Below are positions 1-8,693 of a stretch of DNA of 64,000 nucleotides, in pieces. The position numbers and the translations under genes were made by a program. Source of the DNA: Bacteroidota bacterium (GTDB lineage Bacteria; Bacteroidota; Bacteroidia; UBA4408); the NCBI GenBank assembly GCA_016718805.1, contig JADKCP010000005.1:62001-126000 (forward strand), read 5' to 3'. The notes beneath the pieces are model-generated. The model was not told where the DNA came from and searched no databases. It saw nothing but the letters and a program-made list of their open reading frames with translations. Position 1 is the first letter of the stretch; every line of letters begins with the position of its first letter.

Positions 1-729
1 AACTTGCGTACAATGTGGAACAATTACAAGCAACAAAGGAATTTTTTTTGCTTGTAAATATCCGTTCAAATACTTCAATTCCTGAATGTACTTGTGCTGT
101 GCATGTTTGTATTTTTCATTCAAATAAATAATTGAAGCAGGCAAGCTTGAATCGGCTTGCAAATAGAGTTTTTCACGAGGTGAAAACTGTAGCGCTGAAA
201 ACACATCAACAGAACTTGCTTTTTCTTGCTCCTTGTTTATTCCAAGTAAGAAGCTTAATTGTCCTGCTTTGTAATTGAGATAACGCAAGCTATACAAATA
301 GTTGCACAGTTTCCAATAGACCGATCTGGTAAAGGATACTGTTTTAAAATTAACCGGCTTTTCAATATCCGTTAAATCATTCCCAACATATACCTGATAC
401 AGCACTAAGGAAGGATTCACTTGATTTACTCTGTAATCAAGCATTGCAGAAACTTCTTGAATTCCGGTTCCTGAAACAGCTGCATTTACCAATTCAAATT
501 GTGGAAATGAATCGCGCAAGTTTTTAACATAGGAATCAGGCGAAGCACTAAATGAATCGCCAAAAATGAGTACCGTTTTTTTGGAATCCTTTTTAAAGGT
601 TGAATTCAACAGGTTTAACTCGGCACGATAAAAATCAATCCAATAATATCGGTAAGAAATTTCGAGTAACAACAAAGCAATAAACAAACTAATACAAATG
701 GAAGCAGTTAGTTTGAATGCTTTTTTCAT
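1..729 (-). CDS. SGNH/GDSL hydrolase family protein, C-terminus cut by window edge
   Basis: Translating the minus strand from the ATG at 729 gives 243 codons open to base 1, so the 3' end lies outside the window. Residues about 5-24 form a hydrophobic N-terminal anchor or signal. A GDSF block (57-60) holds the nucleophile Ser. A G in VSGTGI (86-90) and a GND block (116-118) match SGNH blocks II and III. The last block (D-x-x-H) would be in the missing part. The gene follows the sugar amidotransferase by 39 bp on the same strand, so it probably ends a polysaccharide operon and may add or remove an O-acyl group on a glycan. That role is inference from context. A second SGNH protein lies at 15825-16991. 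Confidence 0.75.
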   Translation of the reverse strand, partial: MKKAFKLTASICISLFIALLLLEISYRYYWIDFYRAELNLLNSTFKKDSKKTVLIFGDSFSASPDSYVKNLRDSFPQFELVNAAVSGTGIQEVSAMLDYRVNQVNPSLVLYQVYVGNDLTDIEKPVNFKTVSFTRSVYWKLCNYLYSLRYLNYKAGQLSFLLGINKEQEKASSVDVFSALQFSPREKLYLQADSSLPASIIYLNEKYKHAQHKYIQELKYLNGYLQAKKIPLLLVIVPHCTQV

Positions 730-768
730 TTGCAAATTGTATGAAATGCTTGTGTGTTTCTGTTACAA

Positions 769-1941
769 TTAATTTTGCTTGACAGGAAAACAATATTTCA
801 AATAAAAACTCATCGGTACAAGGTTAGCTTTTGCCAACACAGCAAACAAAGGACGGAGCATTTCAAATCGCTTTTTGTAAGTAGGAAATTCGTACCACGA
901 TTTGGGAGGCAAGGCCATTACTCTGTTAAATTCATCATCGCTCAATTCGAGTCGCTTTTTAAAATACGACAGCAATTCAGCTTCTAAATGAGGTTCAGTA
1001 TTGTACTCTGCCCATGCTGCTTCGCGCGTCATTACGCCATTTCTTACCAAAGCCGAAAGGGTGTTATTTCGAAAATCGGTAGTAAACTTTTGCGGCATGT
1101 AATAGCTATGGAAAAAAGCAGTCATTCGATTTTCCAAATGATGACCTCCATAATATTGCCAACCAAATTCCTTTTCTAAAAAAGCACGTGCATCTTCTTT
1201 GTTGTATGCCATGTACCAATAAGGTCGAATTTTTTTAATCCGCAAAAAAAGTATCGAGTACATAAACCTCCAAAAAGTCATCAAAGGATAGGTTTTCATT
1301 GGACGTTTGCCAAATCGTTTATGAATGGATTGTATGTATTTTCCATCAAAATAATTTCGTCCAACCGGAGAAATTCCTTCTGTAATAAATGAATGCCCTT
1401 CGAGCACATAGCTAATTTTGTGCTTCGCTGCTGCACGGTACATGGTTTCGGCCAAAGCCAAATCAGTTGCTGCTTCAATCTCAGCTACACTGGCATAAAA
1501 AAAGGCGCGAAAAATATCGTCAGCTTCTTTATTATCCACCACATGTGTATACAAATCAACTTTTAGTTTGCCCAATACTTTACGAATATTTTCGGTAGCA
1601 ATGGCTGAGTTCCAAGTATTGTCGTAATGCACAGCAAGCGGGCGTAAACCCCATTGAATCGCCAAATGTAGCATGTACGATGAATCGGTACCTCCACTCA
1701 CTCCTACTACACAATCGTAAGTTTTGCCTTTGCCTTTTCTTTTTATTTCGGCAATAATTTCCTGCAATTTTGCTTCTCCTGCTTGCTCACCGGTTCCGTA
1801 TTGTTGCTTTAAATCATCAACTTGTTTGCAATAATTGCATACACCCTTTTCATCAAAGCTAATGCTGGCAACACGTTCGTCGTAAATGCAACGGCTGCAA
1901 ATTTTAACACTTGCTTTGGTAATATCTTGATTTTGTATCAT
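769..1941 (-). CDS. N-acetyl sugar amidotransferase (WbpG/PseA-like)
   Basis: 390 residues. Two N-terminal CxxC pairs (C15/C18 and C35/C38) make a small zinc-ribbon-like knuckle. A PP-loop ATP pyrophosphatase motif SGGTDSS follows at 82-88. This arrangement is typical of the N-acetyl sugar amidotransferase family (WbpG, LegA/PseA-like), which converts an acetamido group of a nucleotide sugar to an acetamidino group during surface polysaccharide or glycoprotein synthesis. Known WbpG-type enzymes take ammonia from HisH/HisF-like partners. None is visible in the window, so they may lie beyond its left edge. The start at 1941 is 2 bp after the upstream acyltransferase stop, indicating one operon. 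Confidence 0.82.
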   Translation of the reverse strand: MIQNQDITKASVKICSRCIYDERVASISFDEKGVCNYCKQVDDLKQQYGTGEQAGEAKLQEIIAEIKRKGKGKTYDCVVGVSGGTDSSYMLHLAIQWGLRPLAVHYDNTWNSAIATENIRKVLGKLKVDLYTHVVDNKEADDIFRAFFYASVAEIEAATDLALAETMYRAAAKHKISYVLEGHSFITEGISPVGRNYFDGKYIQSIHKRFGKRPMKTYPLMTFWRFMYSILFLRIKKIRPYWYMAYNKEDARAFLEKEFGWQYYGGHHLENRMTAFFHSYYMPQKFTTDFRNNTLSALVRNGVMTREAAWAEYNTEPHLEAELLSYFKKRLELSDDEFNRVMALPPKSWYEFPTYKKRFEMLRPLFAVLAKANLVPMSFYLKYCFPVKQN

Positions 1942-1943
1942 GC

Positions 1944-2465
1944 TTATTCTAGTATTCTAGCCGGGTTTCCTGCAATTTTGCTTCCGGCCGGAAATGATTT
2001 ATTCACAAAACTATTTGCACCTACTATGCAACCATCGCCCAGTTTACAACCCTTAGCGATGATAACATTGGGGCCTATATAACAACGGTTGCCAATAGAA
2101 GTGGCTTCGTACTCGTATTTTTCCTTTCCTCCCGAAACAGCCCATTTCACTGAATCGTGTGAATATATTTGCACTCCGGTTGAAATGGAACATGTATCTC
2201 CAATGCTTAATCCTCCGCTTCCATCAAGGATGGTAAAAGGACCAATCCAAGTGTCTTTTCCAACCATTACTTTACCGAATACAGTAGCCGAATCATATAT
2301 ACTTGTGCCTTCACCAAATCCAAGGTATTTGGCTTTTTCCCAACGGTCGTTTAACAGTTCATTACTTGGTAATACTCGATTGTGGAGGCGCATCATGGTG
2401 CTTCGCTTTATTCGATAAAGCCGCCTCAATAAGAGCGATAAGCGTTTGGTAAATAATTGATACAT
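1944..2465 (-). CDS. Hexapeptide-repeat (left-handed beta-helix) acyltransferase
   Basis: 173 residues. From about residue 60 the protein shows imperfect hexapeptide repeats ([LIV]-G-x-x-x-x: IGDTCS, IGNRCY, IGPNVI, LGDGCI, VGANSF), and it ends with the AGNPARIL element common to WbbJ/LpxA-type acetyltransferases. A conserved His-Asp pair (YSHDS) near the middle is a plausible active-site histidine. The first 40 residues are basic and may associate with membrane. It lies between asnB (16 bp upstream) and the sugar amidotransferase (2 bp downstream), so it most likely O- or N-acetylates a sugar of the same surface glycan. The exact acceptor cannot be read from sequence. Confidence 0.8.
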   Translation of the reverse strand: MYQLFTKRLSLLLRRLYRIKRSTMMRLHNRVLPSNELLNDRWEKAKYLGFGEGTSIYDSATVFGKVMVGKDTWIGPFTILDGSGGLSIGDTCSISTGVQIYSHDSVKWAVSGGKEKYEYEATSIGNRCYIGPNVIIAKGCKLGDGCIVGANSFVNKSFPAGSKIAGNPARILE

Positions 2466-2481
2466 GGCAGTAATACTTCAA

Positions 2482-4372
2482 TTAAAATTTTTCATTGTTT
2501 AAAAACAAACGACACCACATCTCAAAATTTAAAAAACTCCAAATCAGCAAACGGTGATTAATCTTATCGTTGACATGTTCGTTTACTATTTTTTTGATGT
2601 AGGCTTGATCAATAAATTCTGATGAAACGGTTTTTTTATTGAGCAAAAGTTCTTTTACAAAATCGGCATTTTCGCCACGGTACCAGCTTTCGTCAGGAGC
2701 TGAGAAACCTTGCTTTTTGCGATTAATAATTTTTTCGGGCATAAAATTCAACATGGCTTTACGCAACACATTTTTACCATCGTCGAATTCTTGATACACT
2801 TTTCGCTTGTCGCGGAATTCATTTTCATCAATACGTTTTTGTGTTTCCAAATTCCCCAACTTATGACGCACCGGAATTTTTTGCGCAAAATTTACCAAGT
2901 CGTTATCCAAAAAAGGGAATCGCTCTTCTAAACCATTGGCCATACTTAGCTTATCGCCCACTAGTAACAATCCGGGTAAAAAAGTTTTTATTTCAAAATA
3001 CAAGGAATTTTGAATTTGCTGTTCAGGTGTATCGTATTTTAACTTTGTGTTAAAGGTAAACACCCGTTCAAATACCTCACGCGGTTCATTAAAATCAACT
3101 TCCTTGCGAATTGTAGGAGTAAACAATTGTTCTCGATCACCATCCGGTACTAAACGTTGCCAAAAATCGTAGTATTGATTAAAAAAATCTTTCTGGTTGA
3201 GCGATTTAAAAATACGATAATAGCGCCAAGGATAGCCTCCATACAATTCGTCGCCTCCAGTTCCTTGCAAGCATACCTTTACAAATTTACTAGCCAGTCG
3301 GCTGATGTAGTAATTGGGATAACTCATGCCCACGCGTAAATCTTCCAAATGATACACTACACGTGGCAAACTCCAACTTAAATCGCCTGCATTTATAACT
3401 TGTTCGTAATGTTCGGTTTTAAAATAATTGGCCATTAATTCTGCATCGCGACGTTCGTCGTAATTGGCTTCAACACCGGTAACACTGCTCATATCAAAAC
3501 CACAGGTAAAAGTAGTGAGTCGTTGAACCTGTTTACTGGCAATTGCGGTTATTGAGCCCGAATCCATTCCTCCCGAAAGGTAAGAACCAACCGGAACATC
3601 GGCTATCATTTGCCGGGTAACGGCTTGTTTAAACAATCGTTCTGTTTCATCCTTTGCCTCTTCAAATGTCATGTTTTCATCTGCCTGTGTGAAATCATAA
3701 TCCCACCACGAACGGTGCAATACATCCTTTTGAAAGCGCGTCAATACGAACCGTATTGGCAGGCGGAAGCATGGTAATATTTTGAAATAGGGTACGGTAC
3801 GAAAACAAATTTTGAAAAGTGAAATACTCGTTAAGCGCCTGCTTATTGAGCTCCATTTTATAATCGGGATGTTTGGTAATGGCTTTAATTTCGGAAGCAA
3901 ACACAAGGGTTTTTCCCGAAAACCAATAATACAAAGGCTTTACACCAAAGCGATCGCGGCTAAGATACAGGCATTTTTCCTTTCTATTCCAAGCGGCAAT
4001 AGCGAACATTCCATTGAGTCGTTCAAAGAATTCGGGGCCATATGCAGCCAAACCTTCACTAATTACTTCGGTATCGGTAGTAGAAACAAATTCGTGCCCT
4101 TTGCGCATGAGCTCCTGTTTGAGCTCCATGAAATTGTAAATACACCCATTAAAAGTAATAACCCAGTTACCATCCTTACTGCTCATGGGTTGAGCACCTC
4201 GAGCCGAAGTATCGAGTATGGATAATCGTTTGTGTGCCAGGGCTATATTCTCCTCCACAAAATACCCTTCCCCATCAGGACCTCGATGGGCAATAGCCTC
4301 GGCCATCAACTTTAAATGATGCAAGGAAAAGGCCTCTCCATTTAAATTATAAACTCCGGTAATTCCGCACAT
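2482..4372 (-). CDS. asnB: Asparagine synthase (glutamine-hydrolysing), with an apparent +1 frameshift
   Basis: Two overlapping reading frames make up one protein of about 629 residues, the normal length. The N-terminal frame starts MCGITGVYNL with the catalytic Cys2 of the class II glutaminase and runs to about K215. The C-terminal frame continues from DVLHRSWWDYDF and carries the PP-loop SGGMDSGS (about 266-273 of the joined protein). The switch falls at the A4 run of the coding strand (forward T4 at 3728-3731). Removing one base restores one continuous frame. The gene heads the polysaccharide operon, so it may amidate a sugar acid or a precursor rather than only make asparagine. The break is probably a sequence error; a genuine inactivating mutation is the alternative. 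Confidence 0.85.
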
Positions 4373-4410
4373 AGCTAAAATAATTGTTTAACCGCTTCAA
4401 AACGATTGGG

Positions 4411-4438
4411 CGAATATAACACAAATGCCCCAAATATA
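4411..4438 (-). promoter_or_regulatory. Candidate promoter(s) for the asnB-led operon
   Basis: On the minus strand, TATATTTG (4438-4431) fits the Bacteroidota -7 consensus TAnnTTTG exactly, and TATATTCG (4418-4411) fits with one mismatch. They lie 59 and 39 bp upstream of the asnB start. No convincing TTTG -33 element was found at the usual spacing. Confidence 0.4.
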
Positions 4439-4609
4439 GCTTGATGCATTCGTACCTTGCTTGCTTTTAGTTAGGAATGGCAAAAAATTTTTACACTCTA
4501 CGAAGTTTCATAAATTTGCTGTTAAGCTCATGCTTATTATTCATGTAAACCCTATATTTTGCTTGCAAACTTTACAAGCCAATGTAAAAAATTGCTTGTT
4601 TTATAAATT

Positions 4610-5101
4610 ATGAAAGCCTTAGTTGATAAAAAATATTTACTCGAAAAATATCCAGGAAAGGGCGGTTGGACCTATGCACAAATACCTGAAATACCGAGTG
4701 ATAAGCGGGCCCATTTTGGTTGGGTAAAAGTAAGAGGCACTATTGATGGATTTGAAATTAGCAAATACCATTTGATGCCTATGGGAAATGGAAATTTATT
4801 TTTACCGGTGCGCGCCGAAATTCGAAAAAAAATTAAAAAACAAGCCGGCGACACAGTGCATGTTATTTTGTATGAAGATAAGGAACCGCTAGATGTACCT
4901 GAAGAATTACTTATGTGTTTACGCGATGAGCCTATGGCTTTTGAGTTTTTCGAGAAATTAAGTGAGAGCGAAAAAAAGTACTACATACAATGGATTTATT
5001 CGGCCAAAAAAGAAGAGACAAAAATTAACCGAATGGCAAAGGCTATAAATCGTTTGCAACGTGGTTTAAAAATGTATACACCTACTGAAGTCGCTGAATA
5101 A
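4610..5101 (+). CDS. DUF1905 / YdeI-OmpD-associated family protein
   Basis: 163 residues with no signal peptide. The first 90 residues look like a DUF1905 beta-barrel (WTYAQIPEI, GWVKVRGTIDG, MPMGNGNLFLPVRAEIRKKI). The C-terminal part (about 105-155) is the helical YdeI/OmpD-associated segment (FEFFEKLSESEKKYYIQWI, KINRMAKAINRL). Members are often labelled bacteriocin-protection proteins, but the biochemical role is not known. The gene stands alone between the polysaccharide operon and a DUF3667 gene (39 bp downstream, same strand). Confidence 0.75.
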   Translation: MKALVDKKYLLEKYPGKGGWTYAQIPEIPSDKRAHFGWVKVRGTIDGFEISKYHLMPMGNGNLFLPVRAEIRKKIKKQAGDTVHVILYEDKEPLDVPEELLMCLRDEPMAFEFFEKLSESEKKYYIQWIYSAKKEETKINRMAKAINRLQRGLKMYTPTEVAE

Positions 5102-5140
5102 AAAGCAAGTATTTAAATTCATTTCTAGTATAACAAACAC

Positions 5141-5914
5141 ATGAAAAACACAACTTGTTTAAATTGCGCACAAGTACTAAAAGGCAAATATTGTAGTAAT
5201 TGCGGACAATCGGCTTCGACCGACAGGTTAAGCATGAGTTATATTTGGCATGATATACAGCATGGATTATTGCATTTAGATAAAGGAATTTTATTCACTA
5301 TAAAAGAGTTGTTCAGCAGACCTGGAAAAAGCATAGTTGAATTTATTTCGGGTAAGCGGGTGAAGCATTTTAAACCCCTTTCGCTGGTGCTGGTTTTAGC
5401 CGGATTTTATGGCTTTTTAAATTACTATTTTCACATTAACACCTTAGCCGAAAACATTCAAATTACTGGCGATGGTGAAAAAATGGGCGAATTCAATAAC
5501 ACGATTTCTTCAGCAAGTAATTGGATTTCGCAACATTATTCGATCATCTCTTTAATTCAAATACCCATTTTTGCATTGGCATCCTGGATTTGTTTCAGAA
5601 AGAAGAACTATAGTTTTTTTGAACATTTAATTTTAAACGCATTTGTCATTGCACAACGCTTAGTGCTTCGAATACTTGTATTCCCTCTAATCGTTTTATA
5701 CAATGGGACAAAGGAATTATCGACAATTAACAGCGGTATTGATATCTTAAGTTTACTACTATTTATGTGGGCTTATTTCCAAATTTTTACCGAATACAGC
5801 AAATTAAAACGCATAGGATTTATTTATTTGAGTTTGCTAATTGCCTACGCCTTATTGTTTTTGCTGATGATAACCGGAATTGGGTTAATTGTAAATAAGG
5901 TGCTGGTAGAGTGA
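5141..5914 (+). CDS. DUF3667 family zinc-ribbon membrane protein
   Basis: 257 residues. The N-terminus has a zinc ribbon with four cysteines (C6, C9, C18, C21: CLNC and CSNC), followed by an amphipathic stretch and the conserved LFTIKELFSRPGKSIVEFISGKRVKHFKP segment (in part) that marks DUF3667. Several transmembrane helices follow (about 78-95, 135-152, 162-185, 205-220, 228-250). The family is common in Bacteroidota and its function is unknown. It could be co-transcribed with the upstream DUF1905 gene. Confidence 0.8.
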   Translation: MKNTTCLNCAQVLKGKYCSNCGQSASTDRLSMSYIWHDIQHGLLHLDKGILFTIKELFSRPGKSIVEFISGKRVKHFKPLSLVLVLAGFYGFLNYYFHINTLAENIQITGDGEKMGEFNNTISSASNWISQHYSIISLIQIPIFALASWICFRKKNYSFFEHLILNAFVIAQRLVLRILVFPLIVLYNGTKELSTINSGIDILSLLLFMWAYFQIFTEYSKLKRIGFIYLSLLIAYALLFLLMITGIGLIVNKVLVE

Positions 5915-6047
5915 TTTTGAGGAAGGTTTTTTAGTTTACCTCTCGCCTTCTTGCTTAAGTCTTCAGAGGCGACTGTATAGAAGTTAGACCAAGCAACATT
6001 TGCGTGAGTTGCAATTCGCTTAGTATGTGACGAATTCTAAATATTAG

Positions 6048-6121
6048 TGATTCCGGCGCGATTCGAACGCGCGACCTACTGCTTAGAAGGCAGTTGCTCT
6101 ATCCAGCTGAGCTACGGAACC
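6048..6121 (-). tRNA. tRNA-Arg (anticodon TCT)
   Basis: 74 nt with a full cloverleaf on the minus strand. The acceptor arm GGTTCCG pairs with CGGAATC (one G-T), the D arm is GCTC/GAGC, the anticodon arm is ACTGC-CTTCTAA-GCAGT with TCT at the anticodon, and the T arm is GCGCG-TTCGAAT-CGCGC. The discriminator is A, and CCA is not encoded. It reads AGA codons. Confidence 0.95.
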
Positions 6122-6134
6122 AAAAGACTGTAAA

Positions 6135-6163
6135 CAAAAAACGATTTACAATTCGTAAATCGT
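6135..6163 (-). terminator. Possible AT-rich terminator hairpin between the two tRNAs
   Basis: A perfect 9-bp inverted repeat (ACGATTTAC at 6141-6149, GTAAATCGT at 6155-6163, loop 5) is followed on the minus strand by a short T run (6140-6136). It sits directly downstream of tRNA-Pro and upstream of tRNA-Arg. The stem is AT-rich, so termination may be weak. It could also be a processing element. A further AAATCGT copy follows at 6164-6170. Confidence 0.35.
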
Positions 6164-6184
6164 AAATCGTATTGCCTTATTTTG

Positions 6185-6258
6185 TCGGGGCGGCCAGATT
6201 CGAACTGACGACCTCCTGGTCCCAAACCAGGCGCGATACCGGACTACGCTACGCCCCG
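6185..6258 (-). tRNA. tRNA-Pro (anticodon TGG)
   Basis: 74 nt on the minus strand. The acceptor CGGGGCG pairs fully with CGCCCCG, the anticodon arm is CCTGG-TTTGGGA-CCAGG with TGG as anticodon, and the T arm is GTCAG-TTCGAAT-CTGGC. The discriminator is A, and CCA is not encoded. It lies 63 bp from tRNA-Arg in the same orientation. Confidence 0.95.
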
Positions 6259-6322
6259 AACTTTTTTAAAGGAGTGCAAATGTAGTACTATTTTTAAATC
6301 CACCAATCAGTTTTTAATTTTT

Positions 6323-6362
6323 TCTAAAAAAAAAGCCCCGCTCATCAATTGGCGGGGCTTTT
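6323..6362 (-). terminator. Rho-independent terminator of ppiD
   Basis: An 11-bp GC-rich stem (6331-6341 with 6352-6362, core AGCCCCGC/GCGGGGCT) with a 10-nt loop is followed on the minus strand by a T run (6333-6325). It lies about 20 bp beyond the stop codon of the 6381-8480 gene. Confidence 0.85.
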
Positions 6363-6380
6363 CAAAGTCAAAATTTTCTA

Positions 6381-8480
6381 TTAATAAAATTTTGCGCGGC
6401 CATCTTGTACTTCCGCTTTCTCTTTTAAGGCTTCAAACAATTCGTAATCTACACGCTGTTTTAAACTGCTTTGAACCTGTGTTTGGTTGTTTTTAAAGTC
6501 TTTTGCAGGAGCTGCAGCAATTACTTCGCTTACTTGTACTACAAAAACTCCGGCATCTCCTTTTATTGGTTCCGAAATTTTATTCGGCTTCATTGTAAAT
6601 AATGTACCTACCAAACTACCTTCTCTTCCTATACCCATTACTGTAGCATTTGCGAAAGCCTGGTTTTCAACTTTCTCAACAGTTGATTTTACTTTTGGCG
6701 CCAACTGATCCAAACTTGCCACCCCTGCCATTGAAGCTTTAAAGGAAGCTGCGAATTGCTGCGCTTTCTTTTCTTTTTTAGCCTCTAATTCAACTTGTGC
6801 TTTTACTGCTTCCAAAGGCAAAATACCTTTGTCTTTAATTTCAGTAACTGAAGCAATTACATATTTATTGCTCAATTCAAATACCTTCGATACTTCTCCT
6901 TTTTTAGCTGTATACACCCAGCGAACTAACTCACGGGCATTTTCCAAACCTGATAAATTGCGGTCAGTTTCACGAATGTTTTCTGCAATTCGCTTATTTA
7001 ATCCTTCTTTTACAACAGCTGAATCAAATAAAGCAGCTGTTGTATTTTTTCCTGCAAACTCACTAGCCTTGCCATAAATAGCCTGGAAGGTTTGTGAACT
7101 AGGTTGAACAGCTCTGTCAATCATCGCAATTTCTACTTTACGCTTCTCAACTCCACGACCGGTTACTTCTATTAAATGTATCCCAAATTGTGATTCAACA
7201 ATAACAATATCTCCCACTTTTCCGTTAAAACAAGCGTCGTTAAATGGCTTCACCATCATTCCTTCTTTAAACCATCCTAAATCTCCACCCTTAATAGCAG
7301 AACCCGGATCTTCTGAATTAGCTTTCGCCAACTCATCAAACTTTTTCGATTTTAATAAAGCTTTCAAACTGTCGGCTTTTGCTTTTGCAGCATCGGTTTT
7401 ACCATCAGCGATTTTTATTAATATATGTCGGGCTTTAACCGAATCAGGTACCATCTTAATTCCGGTAACTTTGTAAATACGCAATGTAGTTCCTAATGAA
7501 ACCGGACCATACACAAATCCACTACCCGAATTCATAATAATTGAATCGCTGATAGGATCCATGGTTCCTTTGTTGTAAAAATTTGTAGCATATCGCACAT
7601 CCGAATTGGCATTCACAAAATCAGAATCAACGCTTGCAGTTTTAAAATCACCGGCAATGCGCATCATTTGTTCCTGTGCTGCTTGTATATCGTTATTAGA
7701 AGGATTTACATCAAACGTTACATAATTAATGTTACGCATGGTTTCGGCTTGCTTGTACTTGTTTTTATTTTCGTTGTATTGCTTTTGAATTTCTTCATCA
7801 CTCACTTTCACTGAAGAGTCAGCTACAGTGCTGTAACGTTGCAACACGTATGAAAATTTTACTTTTTGCTCATTATCCATATAAGCTTGTTTAGCTTGGC
7901 TTTTGGTAACGTACAAACCACCTTTAATAAGGTTATTAAATTTTTGACCAATGCGTTCTTTAATTACCGCCTCTTCAAAATTTAACCAACGCTGTTTGGT
8001 AGCACCGGTCTCATCTTTGTCCATATTTTTCAAAAAATTGGTAACTGAACCCGGATCAAACTGGCCGGTTTTAGGATCAGTAAAAGCTTGTTTTACTGAA
8101 GCATGAGGTTCTTTACCGCGTACCATATCATCCAATTCATCCACGCTCACTGCAATTCCAAGTTCTTTGTACTCAGGATCCATGGTATATTGATATACTA
8201 ATTGGTTCCATACTTGGGCTCTTATCGATTCCATAGTATTTTCATCGACAGTGGTTTTTTTGTCGCGTTCCTTTTGGCTCTCAACTGCCAAATCAAGCTG
8301 TGCCTGATATTCGTCAATTGAAATATTTTTTCCGTTTACCTCTCCTACCTTTTTCTGATCACCTGAAAAAAACGAATTCTTTGATTCCAGAGCTTGTTCA
8401 AGAATAAAGATTAATAAGGCAATCGCTATTACTGTTACCAGCAAACCTGATCGTTCTCTGATTTTACCTAAAACTGTCAT
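6381..8480 (-). CDS. ppiD: Periplasmic peptidylprolyl isomerase PpiD/SurA-type foldase
   Basis: 699 residues. One N-terminal transmembrane helix (about 11-29) anchors a large periplasmic part. A SurA_N-like chaperone region covers roughly 30-190. A parvulin (PPIC rotamase) domain follows at about 345-440, with ARHILIKI, the SEDPGSAIKGGDLGWF block, and the closing FGIHLIEV. A second, degenerate parvulin-like or helical region follows to the C-terminus. Known PpiD proteins fold outer-membrane and secreted proteins as they leave the Sec translocon, which fits a genome rich in TonB receptors and T9SS cargo. The gene is monocistronic, with a strong terminator downstream. Confidence 0.88.
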   Translation of the reverse strand: MTVLGKIRERSGLLVTVIAIALLIFILEQALESKNSFFSGDQKKVGEVNGKNISIDEYQAQLDLAVESQKERDKKTTVDENTMESIRAQVWNQLVYQYTMDPEYKELGIAVSVDELDDMVRGKEPHASVKQAFTDPKTGQFDPGSVTNFLKNMDKDETGATKQRWLNFEEAVIKERIGQKFNNLIKGGLYVTKSQAKQAYMDNEQKVKFSYVLQRYSTVADSSVKVSDEEIQKQYNENKNKYKQAETMRNINYVTFDVNPSNNDIQAAQEQMMRIAGDFKTASVDSDFVNANSDVRYATNFYNKGTMDPISDSIIMNSGSGFVYGPVSLGTTLRIYKVTGIKMVPDSVKARHILIKIADGKTDAAKAKADSLKALLKSKKFDELAKANSEDPGSAIKGGDLGWFKEGMMVKPFNDACFNGKVGDIVIVESQFGIHLIEVTGRGVEKRKVEIAMIDRAVQPSSQTFQAIYGKASEFAGKNTTAALFDSAVVKEGLNKRIAENIRETDRNLSGLENARELVRWVYTAKKGEVSKVFELSNKYVIASVTEIKDKGILPLEAVKAQVELEAKKEKKAQQFAASFKASMAGVASLDQLAPKVKSTVEKVENQAFANATVMGIGREGSLVGTLFTMKPNKISEPIKGDAGVFVVQVSEVIAAAPAKDFKNNQTQVQSSLKQRVDYELFEALKEKAEVQDGRAKFY

Positions 8481-8513
8481 ATGCTTTTATTTCTATATTT
8501 TTATTTTGGGCTG

Positions 8514-8521
8514 CGAATATA
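8514..8521 (-). promoter_or_regulatory. Candidate -7 element of ppiD
   Basis: TATATTCG on the minus strand, one mismatch from TAnnTTTG, 33 bp upstream of the ppiD start. It is followed by GCAGCCC, the same downstream context seen at the ychF promoter. Confidence 0.35.
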
Positions 8522-8693
8522 CGATTGTTCCCTTAATTTTAAAAATCGAAATTTAACAAGCTTTAAGTACATGTAAAATCAATGCTTTCATGCTTTAACT
8601 CAGCGAATTTCAGAATCTTCTGCCAGTGTTCATTTTTCATTCAGCAAAAAGCCCTTACTTTCACAACCTATTTATTCATTAATTACAGGTAAA

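Noticed and set aside
1822..2418. Plus-strand open frames across the polysaccharide operon
   Set aside because: They mirror strongly coding minus-strand genes with recognisable domains, and their translations have no protein-like features.
2482..3906. The C-terminal half of asnB as a separate gene starting at 3906
   Set aside because: The first 55 residues from that start are out-of-frame translation of the glutaminase domain. The real protein is the joined one.
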